Positions 21,405-32,600 of a stretch of DNA of 64,000 bases are shown one piece after another. The notes beneath the pieces were generated by a model. It was not told the origin of the DNA. It worked only from the letters and a program-made list of their open reading frames with translations, and did no database searches. Position 1 is the first letter of the stretch. Each line of letters opens with the position of its first letter. The stretch spans positions 62,001 to 126,000 of the forward strand of contig CANTFL010001406.1 in NCBI GenBank assembly GCA_947650285.1, written 5' to 3'. This DNA is from Hyaloperonospora brassicae (Eukaryota > Oomycota > Peronosporomycetes > Peronosporales > Peronosporaceae). Both the position numbers and the translations under genes were made by a program.

Positions 21405-21600
21405 ATAGACGCTAATCTCTACCTTGACACGCTAAATGTGTCTTTAATCACTTTGCAAAGCGATGCTGTTTCCCTAGCTGCCCTTCACGTCGCGATGTAC
21501 TCCACTTCTGCCGTCCGCATTGCAAGAGAACTCTAGTCGCAAGAGCCATGACACTCCTTTACCTGCAGTTGTTAACACGACGCCAGTCATAGTGCGTCAC
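21405..21600 (-). pseudogene. Ty1/copia RNase H C-terminal fragment
   Basis: Minus-strand reading gives TGVVLTTAGKGVSW and, one frame over, TAEVEYIAT then RAARETASLCKVI. This corresponds to the copia RNase H signature (TGVVFT..VSW..., STAEAEYIA), including the catalytic Glu/Asp neighbourhood. It ends about 25 bp before the LTR on the same strand, as expected for the 3' end of a copia pol, though the spacing is short. Frameshifts and a stop show it is dead. It suggests that the structured LTRs belong to Ty1/copia elements. Confidence 0.6.
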
Positions 21601-22558
21601 GATTCGAGATGACCTTTCCAATGGCTGCCACTGAATTCTTTAATGCATATTTCTCTTTCACTTCCATCTTGATGCTTGCAGCTCGACTAATCCTCAGATT
21701 GAGCTTGTCATATAATGATATGCGCGATACACTGCTCCGATATATTTCTACTTAGCCGATTGACAAATCAACTATATATTTAAACTGTAAACGACATGTC
21801 CGACCGCGTCGATAGAGCTATAACATAAGCGCCCCGAACCCATTTTGAATTGGAAATGTAAGGTGTCGCGATATATTTGTGTATTTTCGTGCACAAGTCG
21901 TGTTGTGCGATCCACTGGATTACCAACCTTTCGGGCTTTCACGAATCCAAAACGAAATTTGATTTCGCGTGTACTGCATCTTTCATGGACTGTAGTTCTG
22001 GTAACTTGTATTGATTTCACCGCCAAAATTAATAATCGCAAGTCCGTGATCTTTGATGCCGTACTTCTATTAAGCAACTGGAACATATATGTCTTCTACT
22101 AAACTGCTATCTTTGAAGGCAAAAGATCGTAGACGTAGACCAGTGTTAGACAAAGTTCTCCAATCTTTCATTGCACGTACACACAAAAGTCCGTGTGTTA
22201 ACTATCACAATCTTGCGCTCTTAGAAAGCGACATATTCCGAATTACACTCTTTTCCAGCCTAGATCAAAATCATATAGCGCTTTCCTTGCAATGCATACT
22301 TTGTTAATTGAATTGACGCAATCTTTGATACAATTTAATAATTATGATATATATAATTTCACATTAATATAAGCTGAGTTGACATCACGAATGTACGTCT
22401 TCATATTCATAATATTCCGAAAGTGCCACAACCCGCAAAAAATGCGCCATTCGAGCTACCAAGGCGAATGTATTATTGTGATCAATACGATTACGTTGCC
22501 AGCAGCCGCGCACCAAGCCGAGCCTCGAATGTTTGCATCCTTCCTCCCTGATTATTCT
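21601..22558. other. no gene
   Basis: AT-rich, with overlapping short ORFs on both strands (104 codons at most, 21,772-22,086 minus). No domain recognised. Confidence 0.45.
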
Positions 22559-23388
22559 TTACCGCATATGCTCCCGTCGTCGTTTATCCATTTGTTGACG
22601 GAGATATTTTGTCAACTCTAAGCTCCTTAAGCACGCCTTTGTTTTTAAGTGTCTCGACTTTCGCCTTTTCCGCGTCACAAATTTGGCTTGATACTCGGAC
22701 TTTCTCGCTTCCGTATAGTTTATCGCGATATTGACGTCGCATTTCAGTAGCACCTTATTTCCATCGACAACGTCCCATATGGTCGATTGCATGACGAAGT
22801 TGTTGAACCGCGACGAAATTTGACGTTGACTTAAAATTCGTAAGCCCTGACGTCGCTTTCTACTTCCACAGTACCCGCGTTGCTACTTTTTATCGAAAGC
22901 TGATCTCGCTTGCGTTTAGCTGCCTCTTCAAGTCCCGCCGAGAAGAATGCGATTGTTGGGTCATGGTGGACTTCGCACCCTATCATGTATACAGACCCCT
23001 GCTCGTCGTCAATATATCCTTCGTTTGCGTATTCCTTCGCAACAAAATCTTTGTGGTGCTCTTCAGCGCTACAATTGTGGTGACACAAGCTCGATAATAT
23101 TGCTACTACTGGCAGATTTCCGCCTTCAGTTTCGACTATTAGTAACGGCATTTTTATTCGTCGTCAATCCCTGATTCGTAACCGACCGCATAAGCAGCTC
23201 TTTGATCGATTTCGGCACCTTATAGGATTATTTTTAATTAACGAAAGCGATTTGGATGCGGCCCTTCCCGCCTTTGCGATGATTTGGTACAAGGGTGCGG
23301 GTATTTTGGGTGTCGCGAATAATACCGACCCTGACACGGATATGTAACCAGTAATACCACCCAAGGACGTCACCTCCGCAGGCAGCAA
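22559..23388 (-). pseudogene. unrecognised coding remnant in three pieces
   Basis: Reading leftward on the minus strand, 23,388-23,164 gives LGGITGYISVSGSVLFATPK; 23,151-22,831 gives GYIDDEQGSVYMIGCEV then HHDPTIAFFSAGLEEAAKR; 22,792-22,559 gives SEYQAKFVTRKRRKSRH. The middle piece is the most protein-like (acidic, no membrane segments) and could be one gene with the others, separated by stops and shifts. I do not recognise the family. No start or promoter is evident. Confidence 0.3.
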
Positions 23389-24463
23389 CAGATCAGGCCG
23401 TGTCTACCTCTCGCAAGACCCGCCTCTTGCGGTGACGATTCATTCATCTCCCCGTTCCCTTACGACTAATTAGCCTTAGCCGTCAGTTATTTTCAGCGCC
23501 GGCGTAGCCCGCTCGGGTCCAGCTATACTGGCCTTTCACCTACGATTCGCGATGAGAAAACGGCGAGGATGTTTTTGTACATATGATACTCGCTATTGCG
23601 AGAATAATCGATGCGCGGGTCGCTAATTACCCTGCGCCTGTGACGGATTCCAGCGAATCATTAGTCCGCTTGGAGACTAACATTGCACTTATAAAGGATT
23701 CAGCTCATTCATTTGACGGAGCCTCCTGCTTTTTACAATGACGCATTCTGGTGCTGATCAGGACTAATAGGTTATTCCTAAACGCAATATGCTTAGTTAC
23801 CGTCCATACACCTTTCTGCCCACTGCTACCTGAAGCTGACCCCCGGATCCGTTTCTGTAGGACTTACTTGCTTCCAATATCGACGACGATTCCACACCTC
23901 GAGTTATGGACTTAGCTAAAAGTGCTTACAAAATTTTGTTCTGCGCGTTCTCCAAAAGAGGAGTTTTCTACACGTCCCGATATACAAAACCTCTGGGGTT
24001 AATAATATATTCGGTTTGGCCGTGGTTAAATGAAGCTTAAAGCGTCTGACTTACTGGAACAGCAGGAGACGTCAAACAACTACGATGCTGCCGGAACTTC
24101 TCTGACGTATCAGATGCATGTACTATATCGCTTCAACTAAGCGGCGGATACTATGCGGAAGCCGATCAGCGCGGCAGAAGTTTATTTATTTGTCAAAATT
24201 ACACCACGAGATCTTCCTAAGATGGGCTTTGGACATCACCGCTAAACTATAACGCTTAACACCATTAAATGATCACCGGCTATCGAGTCTTATTGGCAGA
24301 TGAAAGTTTTGGTTCATAATCATACTTAAGTCGCGTTCCTTCACCACCCAAGATCATCCACTCGACTTCCTTGTACAGCGTGTCTTAGCACAAAGCACAA
24401 TCGTCTACAAAGTTCTATTGGGAAGCACCTATCGCATCTGCACAGTATATAGGCGCCATTGAT
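23389..24463. other. no gene
   Basis: No ORF of 60 codons or more except the tail of a minus-strand ORF opposite the next gene; no repeats or RNA genes seen. Confidence 0.5.
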
Positions 24464-25201
24464 ATGACTTATGATATCGATATGCCTCTTCTGAACATTT
24501 TCCCGAAAATTATGCAGTCTAGCATTCATTTGAATACGATCCTCACGCTCTTCGCGCCCGATCTGGCGACCAAGCATTTTGCGCGGGTCAAGAAGACTCG
24601 AAGGTACCAAACTCAAGCTGAAGCCAAAACGTTTGTAGAAGAAGCTGCGGCAGCTGCAAAGATTCGCAATGCTGTTGCTAAGCATAAACAATGTCAGTCC
24701 ATGAAAGCAAAGCACGCTGAGAGAGGTGCTCACCGAGCACTTATGAACCGCATTAATGCAGAAATAAGGACTAAATGGCTGAGAAGCGCCGATCCAAGGC
24801 GCATGCCTAACACTCTTTACACTGTAAAAGTCAGCCACGTCACGACGCAGCCAGCTTCACCACAGGCGACGAACAGCGGACCGGAGGCCAGCTTTGACAC
24901 CTCAACAGATCCAGAGGAGGAAGCGACATCTAATTTAGACTTTACGGACCAAAAATCACCCGAAGTTCTTTCCAATGACACCTGTGGCAAATTAGCAATT
25001 TCCTCGAGGTCACCTGCACTTGACATATCAATGGTTTCTATACTCGACACTACGCTACATGTTATCAATTCGTCAAATTATCATGTCACTCTTTCGTTTG
25101 ATCTAGCCTATCTTTGCTTTGTAGAAGCGATGTGGGAAGCGTACCCTAGTGAATCAACAAGGTCCACAAATGGTGATCGATTTCCAGCATCGTCAGGATA
25201 A
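24464..25201 (+). CDS. hypothetical protein (245 aa), possibly transposon-encoded
   Basis: The longest uninterrupted non-retrotransposon ORF of the AT-rich middle region. Residues 35-110 are basic and helix-prone (KKTRRYQTQAEAKTFVEEAA, IRNAVAKHKQCQSMKAKHAE). Residues 125-170 are Ser/Thr/Pro/Glu-rich and probably disordered, and the remainder is hydrophobic and less gene-like (NSSNYHVTLSFDLAYLCFVE), so the true C-terminus may lie earlier. No signal peptide at the ATG. An initial Met further in is possible. It is followed 0.5 kb downstream by an OTU-like fragment on the same strand, and both could belong to one large decayed mobile element. Function unknown. Confidence 0.35.
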   Translation: MTYDIDMPLLNIFPKIMQSSIHLNTILTLFAPDLATKHFARVKKTRRYQTQAEAKTFVEEAAAAAKIRNAVAKHKQCQSMKAKHAERGAHRALMNRINAEIRTKWLRSADPRRMPNTLYTVKVSHVTTQPASPQATNSGPEASFDTSTDPEEEATSNLDFTDQKSPEVLSNDTCGKLAISSRSPALDISMVSILDTTLHVINSSNYHVTLSFDLAYLCFVEAMWEAYPSESTRSTNGDRFPASSG

Positions 25202-25742
25202 ATTATTGTTTTTCAGGCGATCTCGCCCAACCAGGTCATCGTAGAAATGCCAACAGTGCAACCTTTTGGAAGTGCAAGTCGCACTTGGGTCGACTCCAAA
25301 GATTCAACCTACATTAGGGCATATATGGAATGTTCTACAGGGTTCTATGTGTTGTAGTAGGCAGCACAAAGATATAGGTTGGGTAGTTCTCGCTTGTATT
25401 TTGACAAGCCACTGACTTGGCCCCTGGCGGGGGACCGAAACGCGTCTGGCGCGCGTTTTAATTAAGGTAATTCTATTTACTCAATGTTCACTTTCTAACA
25501 CAACCAACCTTACCTCATCAATTGGCTGGGTTAAGAACTGGTAAATGATACTGAAACTACGAGTATTTTTACCACCTCACTCTAATATGTGGAAAGCAAA
25601 AACACAACGGTCACGCTCGGAACCTTTATACGTCACGAGATCTAAAGACCCCTTTTGGTGAATACTCCGCCATTACTGCTGCGTCGTGCACAAATATAAA
25701 CTAGAAGCGATGCCCAAGCATTATTCTCCACCCGGTATTGCA
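25202..25742. other. no gene
   Basis: AT-rich spacer between the hypothetical ORF and the OTU-like remnant; nothing seen. Confidence 0.5.
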
Positions 25743-26259
25743 AAATGACAACTGCCTTTACGTTACTGTCTGAAGTTTGCTGTATGGAACACCAAAACAC
25801 GACATCCCAGCAGAATCAGTGTGCGATCTGATTAATTGGGCGAATTATCGCGTGCTACAACTTCTGGTTGATCGTGTCTCGCACGAAGTATCCATTCTCA
25901 AATTTGACCCTCACCAAGTTTTACTACGACTGGCTGGTCAGATGACGACGCCGGATATGATAACTACAGACATGATCACCGAGGCGAAGCGTCATATCGC
26001 AGTCGCACGTGAAATTACGGCCCACAAAACTTTTCTCACCTCGTACTGGGGTGGAATGGACCAATACAGGATGACATCTTTGGGTTTTGGCATAGCCATA
26101 TATGTGTTCAATGTGCAGCAGTCCGGCGACGCCCACATCATTCGCATCTCGCCCGAAGATTCCTCCATTTCTCAAGAAGAACTGTCAAGATCTGCTACCT
26201 TACAATGCGTCCGATTTTCTTCGGCAGCACTATCGCCTTGCCAGATGATCGTGGCTTAA
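25743..26259 (+). pseudogene. OTU-like cysteine peptidase remnant
   Basis: At about 25,745 the frame reads NDNCLYVTV, comparable with the OTU catalytic-cysteine motif (DGNCLF..). After one stop it continues in the same frame as a 160-codon ORF with a helical segment and then SYWGGMDQYRMTSLGFGIAI, resembling the WGG..EL..L...I.V segment of OTU domains. The C-terminal catalytic His (HY motif) is not found in this frame; a shifted frame near 26,200 gives DFLRQHYRLA, which could be its remnant. OTU domains are carried by several eukaryotic transposons as well as by cellular deubiquitinases. Assignment is tentative. Confidence 0.4.
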
Positions 26260-29079
26260 AAGATGTCGTGAAAGCACGTATCGGAAAAGGTTTACATACA
26301 CATTTCACCGATTACTGTGCCGCCTCGTATTGTAGCATGTCCATGCCCAGTCAAGGTCTTCAAAAAGTCGCTAATCATCTACACATCGTTGAGGCTGTTG
26401 TTCCCTTATTGAATGCGGCGACCGATACGGTAAGACTTCACCCAATTTGTGACGCGCCCAACGATGATAAAGGAAAAGACCACGGCGTTTAAAAGTCTCA
26501 AAAGACAATTGCTGAAGAAGGAGTGATGGCTGTTGAACGGCGCTGGGAGCTCGATCCTGGACACTGCAGACATATCACATATGTTATACGTACTGTCTCA
26601 GATATCATCAAATAGAGCTGCACAGCTGGTCAGATGGATTCCTGCACACAGAAAGGCTCTATCAGTATTACAAACGACGCTTCCGTCCCTCGCCTATAGT
26701 GTTCCTTAGTTTCCGAAAAAGAAGCTAGTAGGTTTGGGCCCTGTGCCAACTCTGACAATCAGCAAGCTTTCACACTCTATCACGATCGGTCGCGCGACAT
26801 ATAGTGATAGCTCGAAATCTGTGCACCCACTATGATATAGGTTCGTCGGAACTTCCACCGAGGCCGACTGAATTGAGGCTGACTAACGATTTACGCAAGT
26901 GATATTGGCTATCCATCATTGCCTCATCTCTTCTAACGGCGCCTAATACAAGTGGGACCGTCGAACCATATACACGGGCTCTTATAAATGTTTTTGGATA
27001 ATTGATGCCAGTCTCACTGCCGCATCATCTTATAATCCGGATCTGATACCAGTGGATGAGTTGTCACTATATGGTTCATCCAGTGTGCTTCTGAACCAGT
27101 TAGCACCATCATGTATACTCACAGCTGGTCGGTGGCTTTCGCAATTTCGGAAATTGGTAGCGCAGCTTAAAAACTTACAGTTCGACGCTATAACCTTCGC
27201 GGCCCCAAACAATTTTTAAGTCACTATTAATTTAATAAAGAATCGGCGAAATGCTGCAAACTTTCGTACACATCCGGTGTCGACTAAGACACCGGACATC
27301 TCCGATGCTAGTGATTTCTGACCCATTGGTGTCTCCAATCGATTGGCACTTTGTCGATTTAGAAAGGATGGTCCCCACTTTTCTCTTATGGACATCGCTT
27401 TTACTCTTCACAAGAAAAGCATGAGTATTTTTCATAATACAAAGCGAGTGAGCGACTAGTCTACCGACGTACGTCTGCTCTCCGACTGTGGCCCGCGCGA
27501 TGTATCTTTTTACAAGAGACTTGTGTCTTATGAGAAGAAGAACACGCGCTTTAGCAGCGGTATGTGAGGTCATAAGAATTTTACATTTCTGACGACCGAC
27601 CCTTTAATAAGACGGAGTTAGAAACACGAACGGCCGGGTACGCATTGATAAATCCTTCTTCCTCCGGGACATTTAACAAATAATGGAAACCAGATCAGTG
27701 GAAAAGTTACAGGAAATCTGTAATGCGCACTAAGTAGTGCCTTTTTGTTACTTATCAATGTGCACGCTCTTACCCATCGTCCACCAGAGAAGCGCTATTC
27801 TCTTCGCTCACAATATTCTCTGAAATTTTATGACGGAATGATTTTATGTGGTAAAGGCCTTTATTTTTAAACTTTACAGAAACACTGATCTGTCAAGCTC
27901 GATTATTCTACGATACATGTTTCTGCCGCCTAAAATTTTTTACTTTATTATGGTTGATGTTAAATGTCTGCCTGAGATGCTTTATATACCCGACATAAGA
28001 AAACAAAGGCTGTAAATCACCGATAGACTCACACATCATTTTACACTACGCCTGGAGGTTATCCCGCGAGCAGCATGTTTAATGCAATTTGCATCACCTC
28101 AGTCTACGAATATTTGATTATACTTATCGCTACCAGTGTTGCGGTCCTGCTGTCGGATCAGAATGGGGTCACGGCACGTATAACAGCTCTGAAAGTGTCG
28201 TTAAGGTGAGACAGTCTTGTCACGCGAACCGCAAACCTTTTCGTTCAAAGAATACCACTACTCGTATCGTAGCAAACTTTTTAAGCATCAAGTTAAAAAG
28301 AATGCTTGCTATTTCTTTATGTGATGATCATGAGAGGCTCGGGGCAACAACCCTGTCGCTGTGGTGGGAATAGCATATTATTGATCTGCGAAAAAGACTC
28401 CTTAAGCCTGCCTCAGTAACAAGCATAAAAACCTCGTCTTATTGTTAACGACTGGCTCGTCTTGTAATTGGCGTCGCCGATGCTCTATCCCACATCCTGT
28501 GCCTGACGTCGCGCTGATGCAGGAACAAGATGCAAATTGTCGCCTACATAAACAACACATGAAGCGAAAAATACTTATGCGGACGTATCTGCATCACCAC
28601 ATTCTTTCCTCAAAGAATTCCTCCGATCGTATTTCCAATAGACTTTGCGGAAACACTTTCACCGACCTGAGTGGTTTTGCCAGCCATGGACCGAATTGGT
28701 CCTATAAGCTCTCAGAGTTATGGCGACCTGGTAACATCCACTCATTGTAATATGCGAATAGTTTTATTGCGTGCACTCATACATTTCGCTATAGATCTCA
28801 ACACATCCCCCTTTGAAAAAAGTGGCCATATCACATCTTATATTACTGAGAAAAAATTATAGGATTTAAAAAAATGAAGAGAGGGAAAGCCCGCATGCCG
28901 GAATATCTCGAAAATGAATTCCATAGCCAGAACGCTACCGTAATTATTATTGCTTGTGACAATTTGTACAATTTTTGGTTCTCGGCCGGCGAGTTGCCGG
29001 TGTCATTCGTACGGCTAACGCGAAGTTCTTGCGTGCAAAGCTTAAGGCTTCGAAAACTCTTTTATCGTCGATTACTTCT
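26260..29079. other. intergenic remnants, no gene resolved
   Basis: Several ORFs of 60-113 codons on both strands overlap one another without recognisable domains. A plus-strand ORF at 26,205-26,492 may continue the OTU-like remnant in another frame. The last few hundred bases may hold an upstream part of the LINE that follows. Confidence 0.4.
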
Positions 29080-29640
29080 GATCAGCTTAATACAGACTAC
29101 AAAAAATACACCAAAACCTATGCCGGTCATTAAGAAGATAATTATCAAAGCTTCTCGACCCAGAACAGATCAATTTTGTGCCGGGCAGATCTATCACAAC
29201 GGCTATCTACTCGCCACTAGCTGCCTAATATGTGGCAATATCAATGGCAGCTGGAGGTGAGTCAGTCATAATGCAGCTCGACATCTCAAAAGCTAATGAT
29301 ATAATTGAGCGGACATTCCAATTCAAAGCTTTACAAATAAACGGTTCTCCGACAATTTTTTTAATGGTAGAATCTTCGCACGTTGGCACTTCGATTCGTT
29401 TTATGGTGAAAGAGTATTTGTCTCATTTAAACTCGGCAATAAGTGAAATCCTGTAGGAATTTCTATTGTCTCTTTACTCTTGTTTCTCGCGCTTCATGCC
29501 TTACACGCAGATCTGTGTAATTGGGTCGACATTATGATGACTTATTCAGCAGGCAGTTGGTCAGTGTGTGGAGCTTAAGCATTGTATATACTCCGATGAT
29601 ACCTCTGTTTACGGCAGGAACCATAATTTATCAGCCACTG
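29080..29640 (+). pseudogene. second decayed LINE reverse-transcriptase fragment
   Basis: Plus-strand pieces follow the LINE RT order. About 29,083-29,118 reads QLNTDYKKYTKTYA (LINE: LLNTDYKIYTKVLA). About 29,158-29,200 reads INFVPGRSITTAIY (IGFVPGRSI). About 29,270-29,415 reads VIMQLDISKANDIIERTF and then SIRFMVKEYLS (palm block A and the TS.RF.VNGYLS block; the usual KAYD is KAND but the first Asp in LDISK is kept). About 29,470-29,570 reads LLFLALHALHADLC and SWSVCGA, ahead of a lost YADD box. Frameshifts occur between all blocks. It differs from the LINE at 1,480, so two LINE lineages are present. Confidence 0.65.
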
Positions 29641-32600
29641 CCTTATATACTGGTGACACCTTTTCGCCAGCCTCTTGACTGCGCATAATTCAAGTAAAAC
29701 ACACCATACTACCGCTAAAGAAAAACCCAACTATTGGTTGTAAAATTTGTATCAAATTTGGAGCGCTTGTGGTCGATAGGAGTTACGCAATTTCAGCATT
29801 GTGGGTATGTGCGGAGGAAGAATGATGGGAAGTTTGGATCGTGCGAACCGCCGTCATTGCGAAACCAATTTGAATGGTGGAGCGCAACCGTAAATGGTAC
29901 CGAAGGCACGAGTACTGGGATCAGAATCTGGATTACGTAATCGAAAACAAAAAATGGATGATAGGTGAATTTGGAAGCATGTGGAGATGTGGAATATCAA
30001 GATTATCGAACATGCGAAGTTGTAAAAGCGACATCGAACCGACCGTGGGAGCCCGATCAAAGACGCGAAAGATTGACCACAATCTATTCAGGGTGTGTAC
30101 CGCTAAATTGTGTGATCAAATAATTGGTGCGGACCACTCTCCGCGAACCACTATTTTAGCAATCTGCTTCACGAGCGATCCGCTGCACGAGCGATTCATT
30201 ACCCGTGGTAATCGCTACCCGATTACCTGATGTATATCACATGACGCATAAAGTGAATTGCATAGACAGGCAATACGCTAGGGATCGCCTAGCGAATAGA
30301 TAGGCATAACATAATTTTGTATATTGGTTGGTTGACATCAAAGAGAATTTGATTTGCAACGAAAGATTTCCGAAGACTTCTCCCGGGCAGGATCTTAAGC
30401 CTCCAGTTAACAATAAAGTGTATCGTGTCTCTATAAACTTCGCTTTTAAATTTTGTGGCCAAGTGGAACGTCAATTTTTACCACTTCTACCTGAGACTGG
30501 ATACAGTGAACCTACATGTTCACTTTTCGAAATCGCGAGACGGCTCAAGCGGTCAGAAGACTCGCGCATCAAGCATCACCCTTGGATCAAGGCGACTCTG
30601 GGTGAGAGTCCACCCATACACGCAATTTTGTTGAAATTTTCCACTTGATCCGCCCCAACGTTTGACCAATGAAAGAATTAACACCCGATCAATCCCTACT
30701 TCTAAAACGGTCAAGTTCAGCTTCATCTTAAGTCCATCAAGAAGATCGCAACCGTCTTCACTGAGGGCTACACAAAATAAGCACAAAATACAGAGCACAG
30801 AGTCGGGGTACCTGATCCGTTAGTCGGCTTTCTGGGACCTAGTTGAGAGTCAAGATCATCTCGAGGAACTACCGATCACAACTTCACCATAGTATCGGAG
30901 TAGGACCGAAGGAGACGTATGATGCGAATTGGACAGCACGCCTCGCTCACTCCAAACGAGAATAAATCTTGCCGTACCTAAAACGGATAAGGTTGAACAG
31001 CGTGAACGCCTCACTACGGCTATTGTTGAGCCGCATATATTAAAAGTAGCTCGACAAAAATATCCGACTCGCGATATTATCACCTTTCTCCGTAGCACAC
31101 CATAGATTATTTACGAACAAGGGAGACGACTACGGGAACCATAACGACAAACACAGCTATCACCTAGTGACGGGGGGGGGCTAAAAATACGATCGATCTC
31201 GAAAGCGAGCTGTTGGCTATAAATTGCTGTTAAGTTCGATCAGGGGGCCGCTAATGCTACTGCGTACGAGTGATTGCTAGGAAACATACTAAAATTTACG
31301 ACTGTTACCGAGTCTGTATTTATTGCTCCCGTCGTACTTTCCTCTAGCTGTTCACGTTGTAAACGACGCTTTGGCAAAAGGGTACTACTGAACTACAGCG
31401 TATCCGTTGTGACCGTATTTTAGGAGAACACTTAAGGACTCTAAATTATAGGGCATCAAAAACATAACTTCCGGCAAATACAGGCGGAAATTATTATGAT
31501 GGCATTTGCACGATAGATATATCTACAGCCGTGGTCGGACTTAAAGATGCCAAAATTAGAGTGGCTGAGCTCTGCTGTGGTCACTTTGAACAGCCAAGGC
31601 TTGAGCGAGCATTAGAAATACATATGAAATGGATACAGGACGCTCGTGGCAATCCATACAAGCTTGCGTACACGCCCACTTCACCTCAACCTTCAACTTT
31701 AGAGAATTTCGCTTAATGGCAATGGTGCAATTAGGCGTTGTCCGATTCTACCTCGAACAAGATCTGCCCCGTGAGACTATAGCTAAGAGCATATCCTTTC
31801 ACGGTTAGGCGTTGCTATATTATTTAATAAATCGCTTAAATTTAGTGTTCATGACCAGTCAACCTTGATGTCAATAGTTCATCATTCGACCCCTCATCAT
31901 CACATTTGAACGCTTTCGCCAAAAGCACCTTTATGCATCGTAAACAGTTCTTCATTCGACATATTTGCATCATGGACAACATGACTGACTATGACGGGTT
32001 GGCGTCGTCTTAAATTTATACTCTTACAGTGATATATCAGACCTAACCCATCCTCACGAACATAGTTTGCATTTGGCACGACCATGATAGATGGCGTCCA
32101 CGACGCGGTGAGATAAGGAATTATTTTTATCCGCTCGTATTCATGAAGGAGAGGAACAGGAAAAATATGCAATTGGACGACATGATCCTTCTGATCTGTC
32201 TTTATGGCTTCACATGGTGGATTGGTCGACACACGACAAGGAAGATCTGGAGAGGAAAAATACGTGGCTAAATGATATACCCCCTACAGGCTAACCAAAT
32301 TCCTTTGTAAAAATCGGTCGGTGGAAAATCTTTCATGTCCTTCGATTCGATTCTCGGACTCGGCATTAGACTTAGTAAATCATATATTTTGGTATTGCCC
32401 AGAAGCATAGCGGTGGTAGAATTATCTCGTTGCAATGTGAAACGGCTTAATATTGATTGCATGGCTCGAGGTATTACACAGATATGCAGTTGATGAATGC
32501 TTGTAAGGTGACCTGGATCGCTGGTATGGCATTCTTTGCTGACATAAATGACGCTATCGGTAGACGACAGCACGTTTTTGACATTATGACGCCGATATCA

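Noticed and set aside
31172..31181. Ten-base G-run
   Set aside because: A single homopolymer without further context; could be a slippage or sequencing feature.
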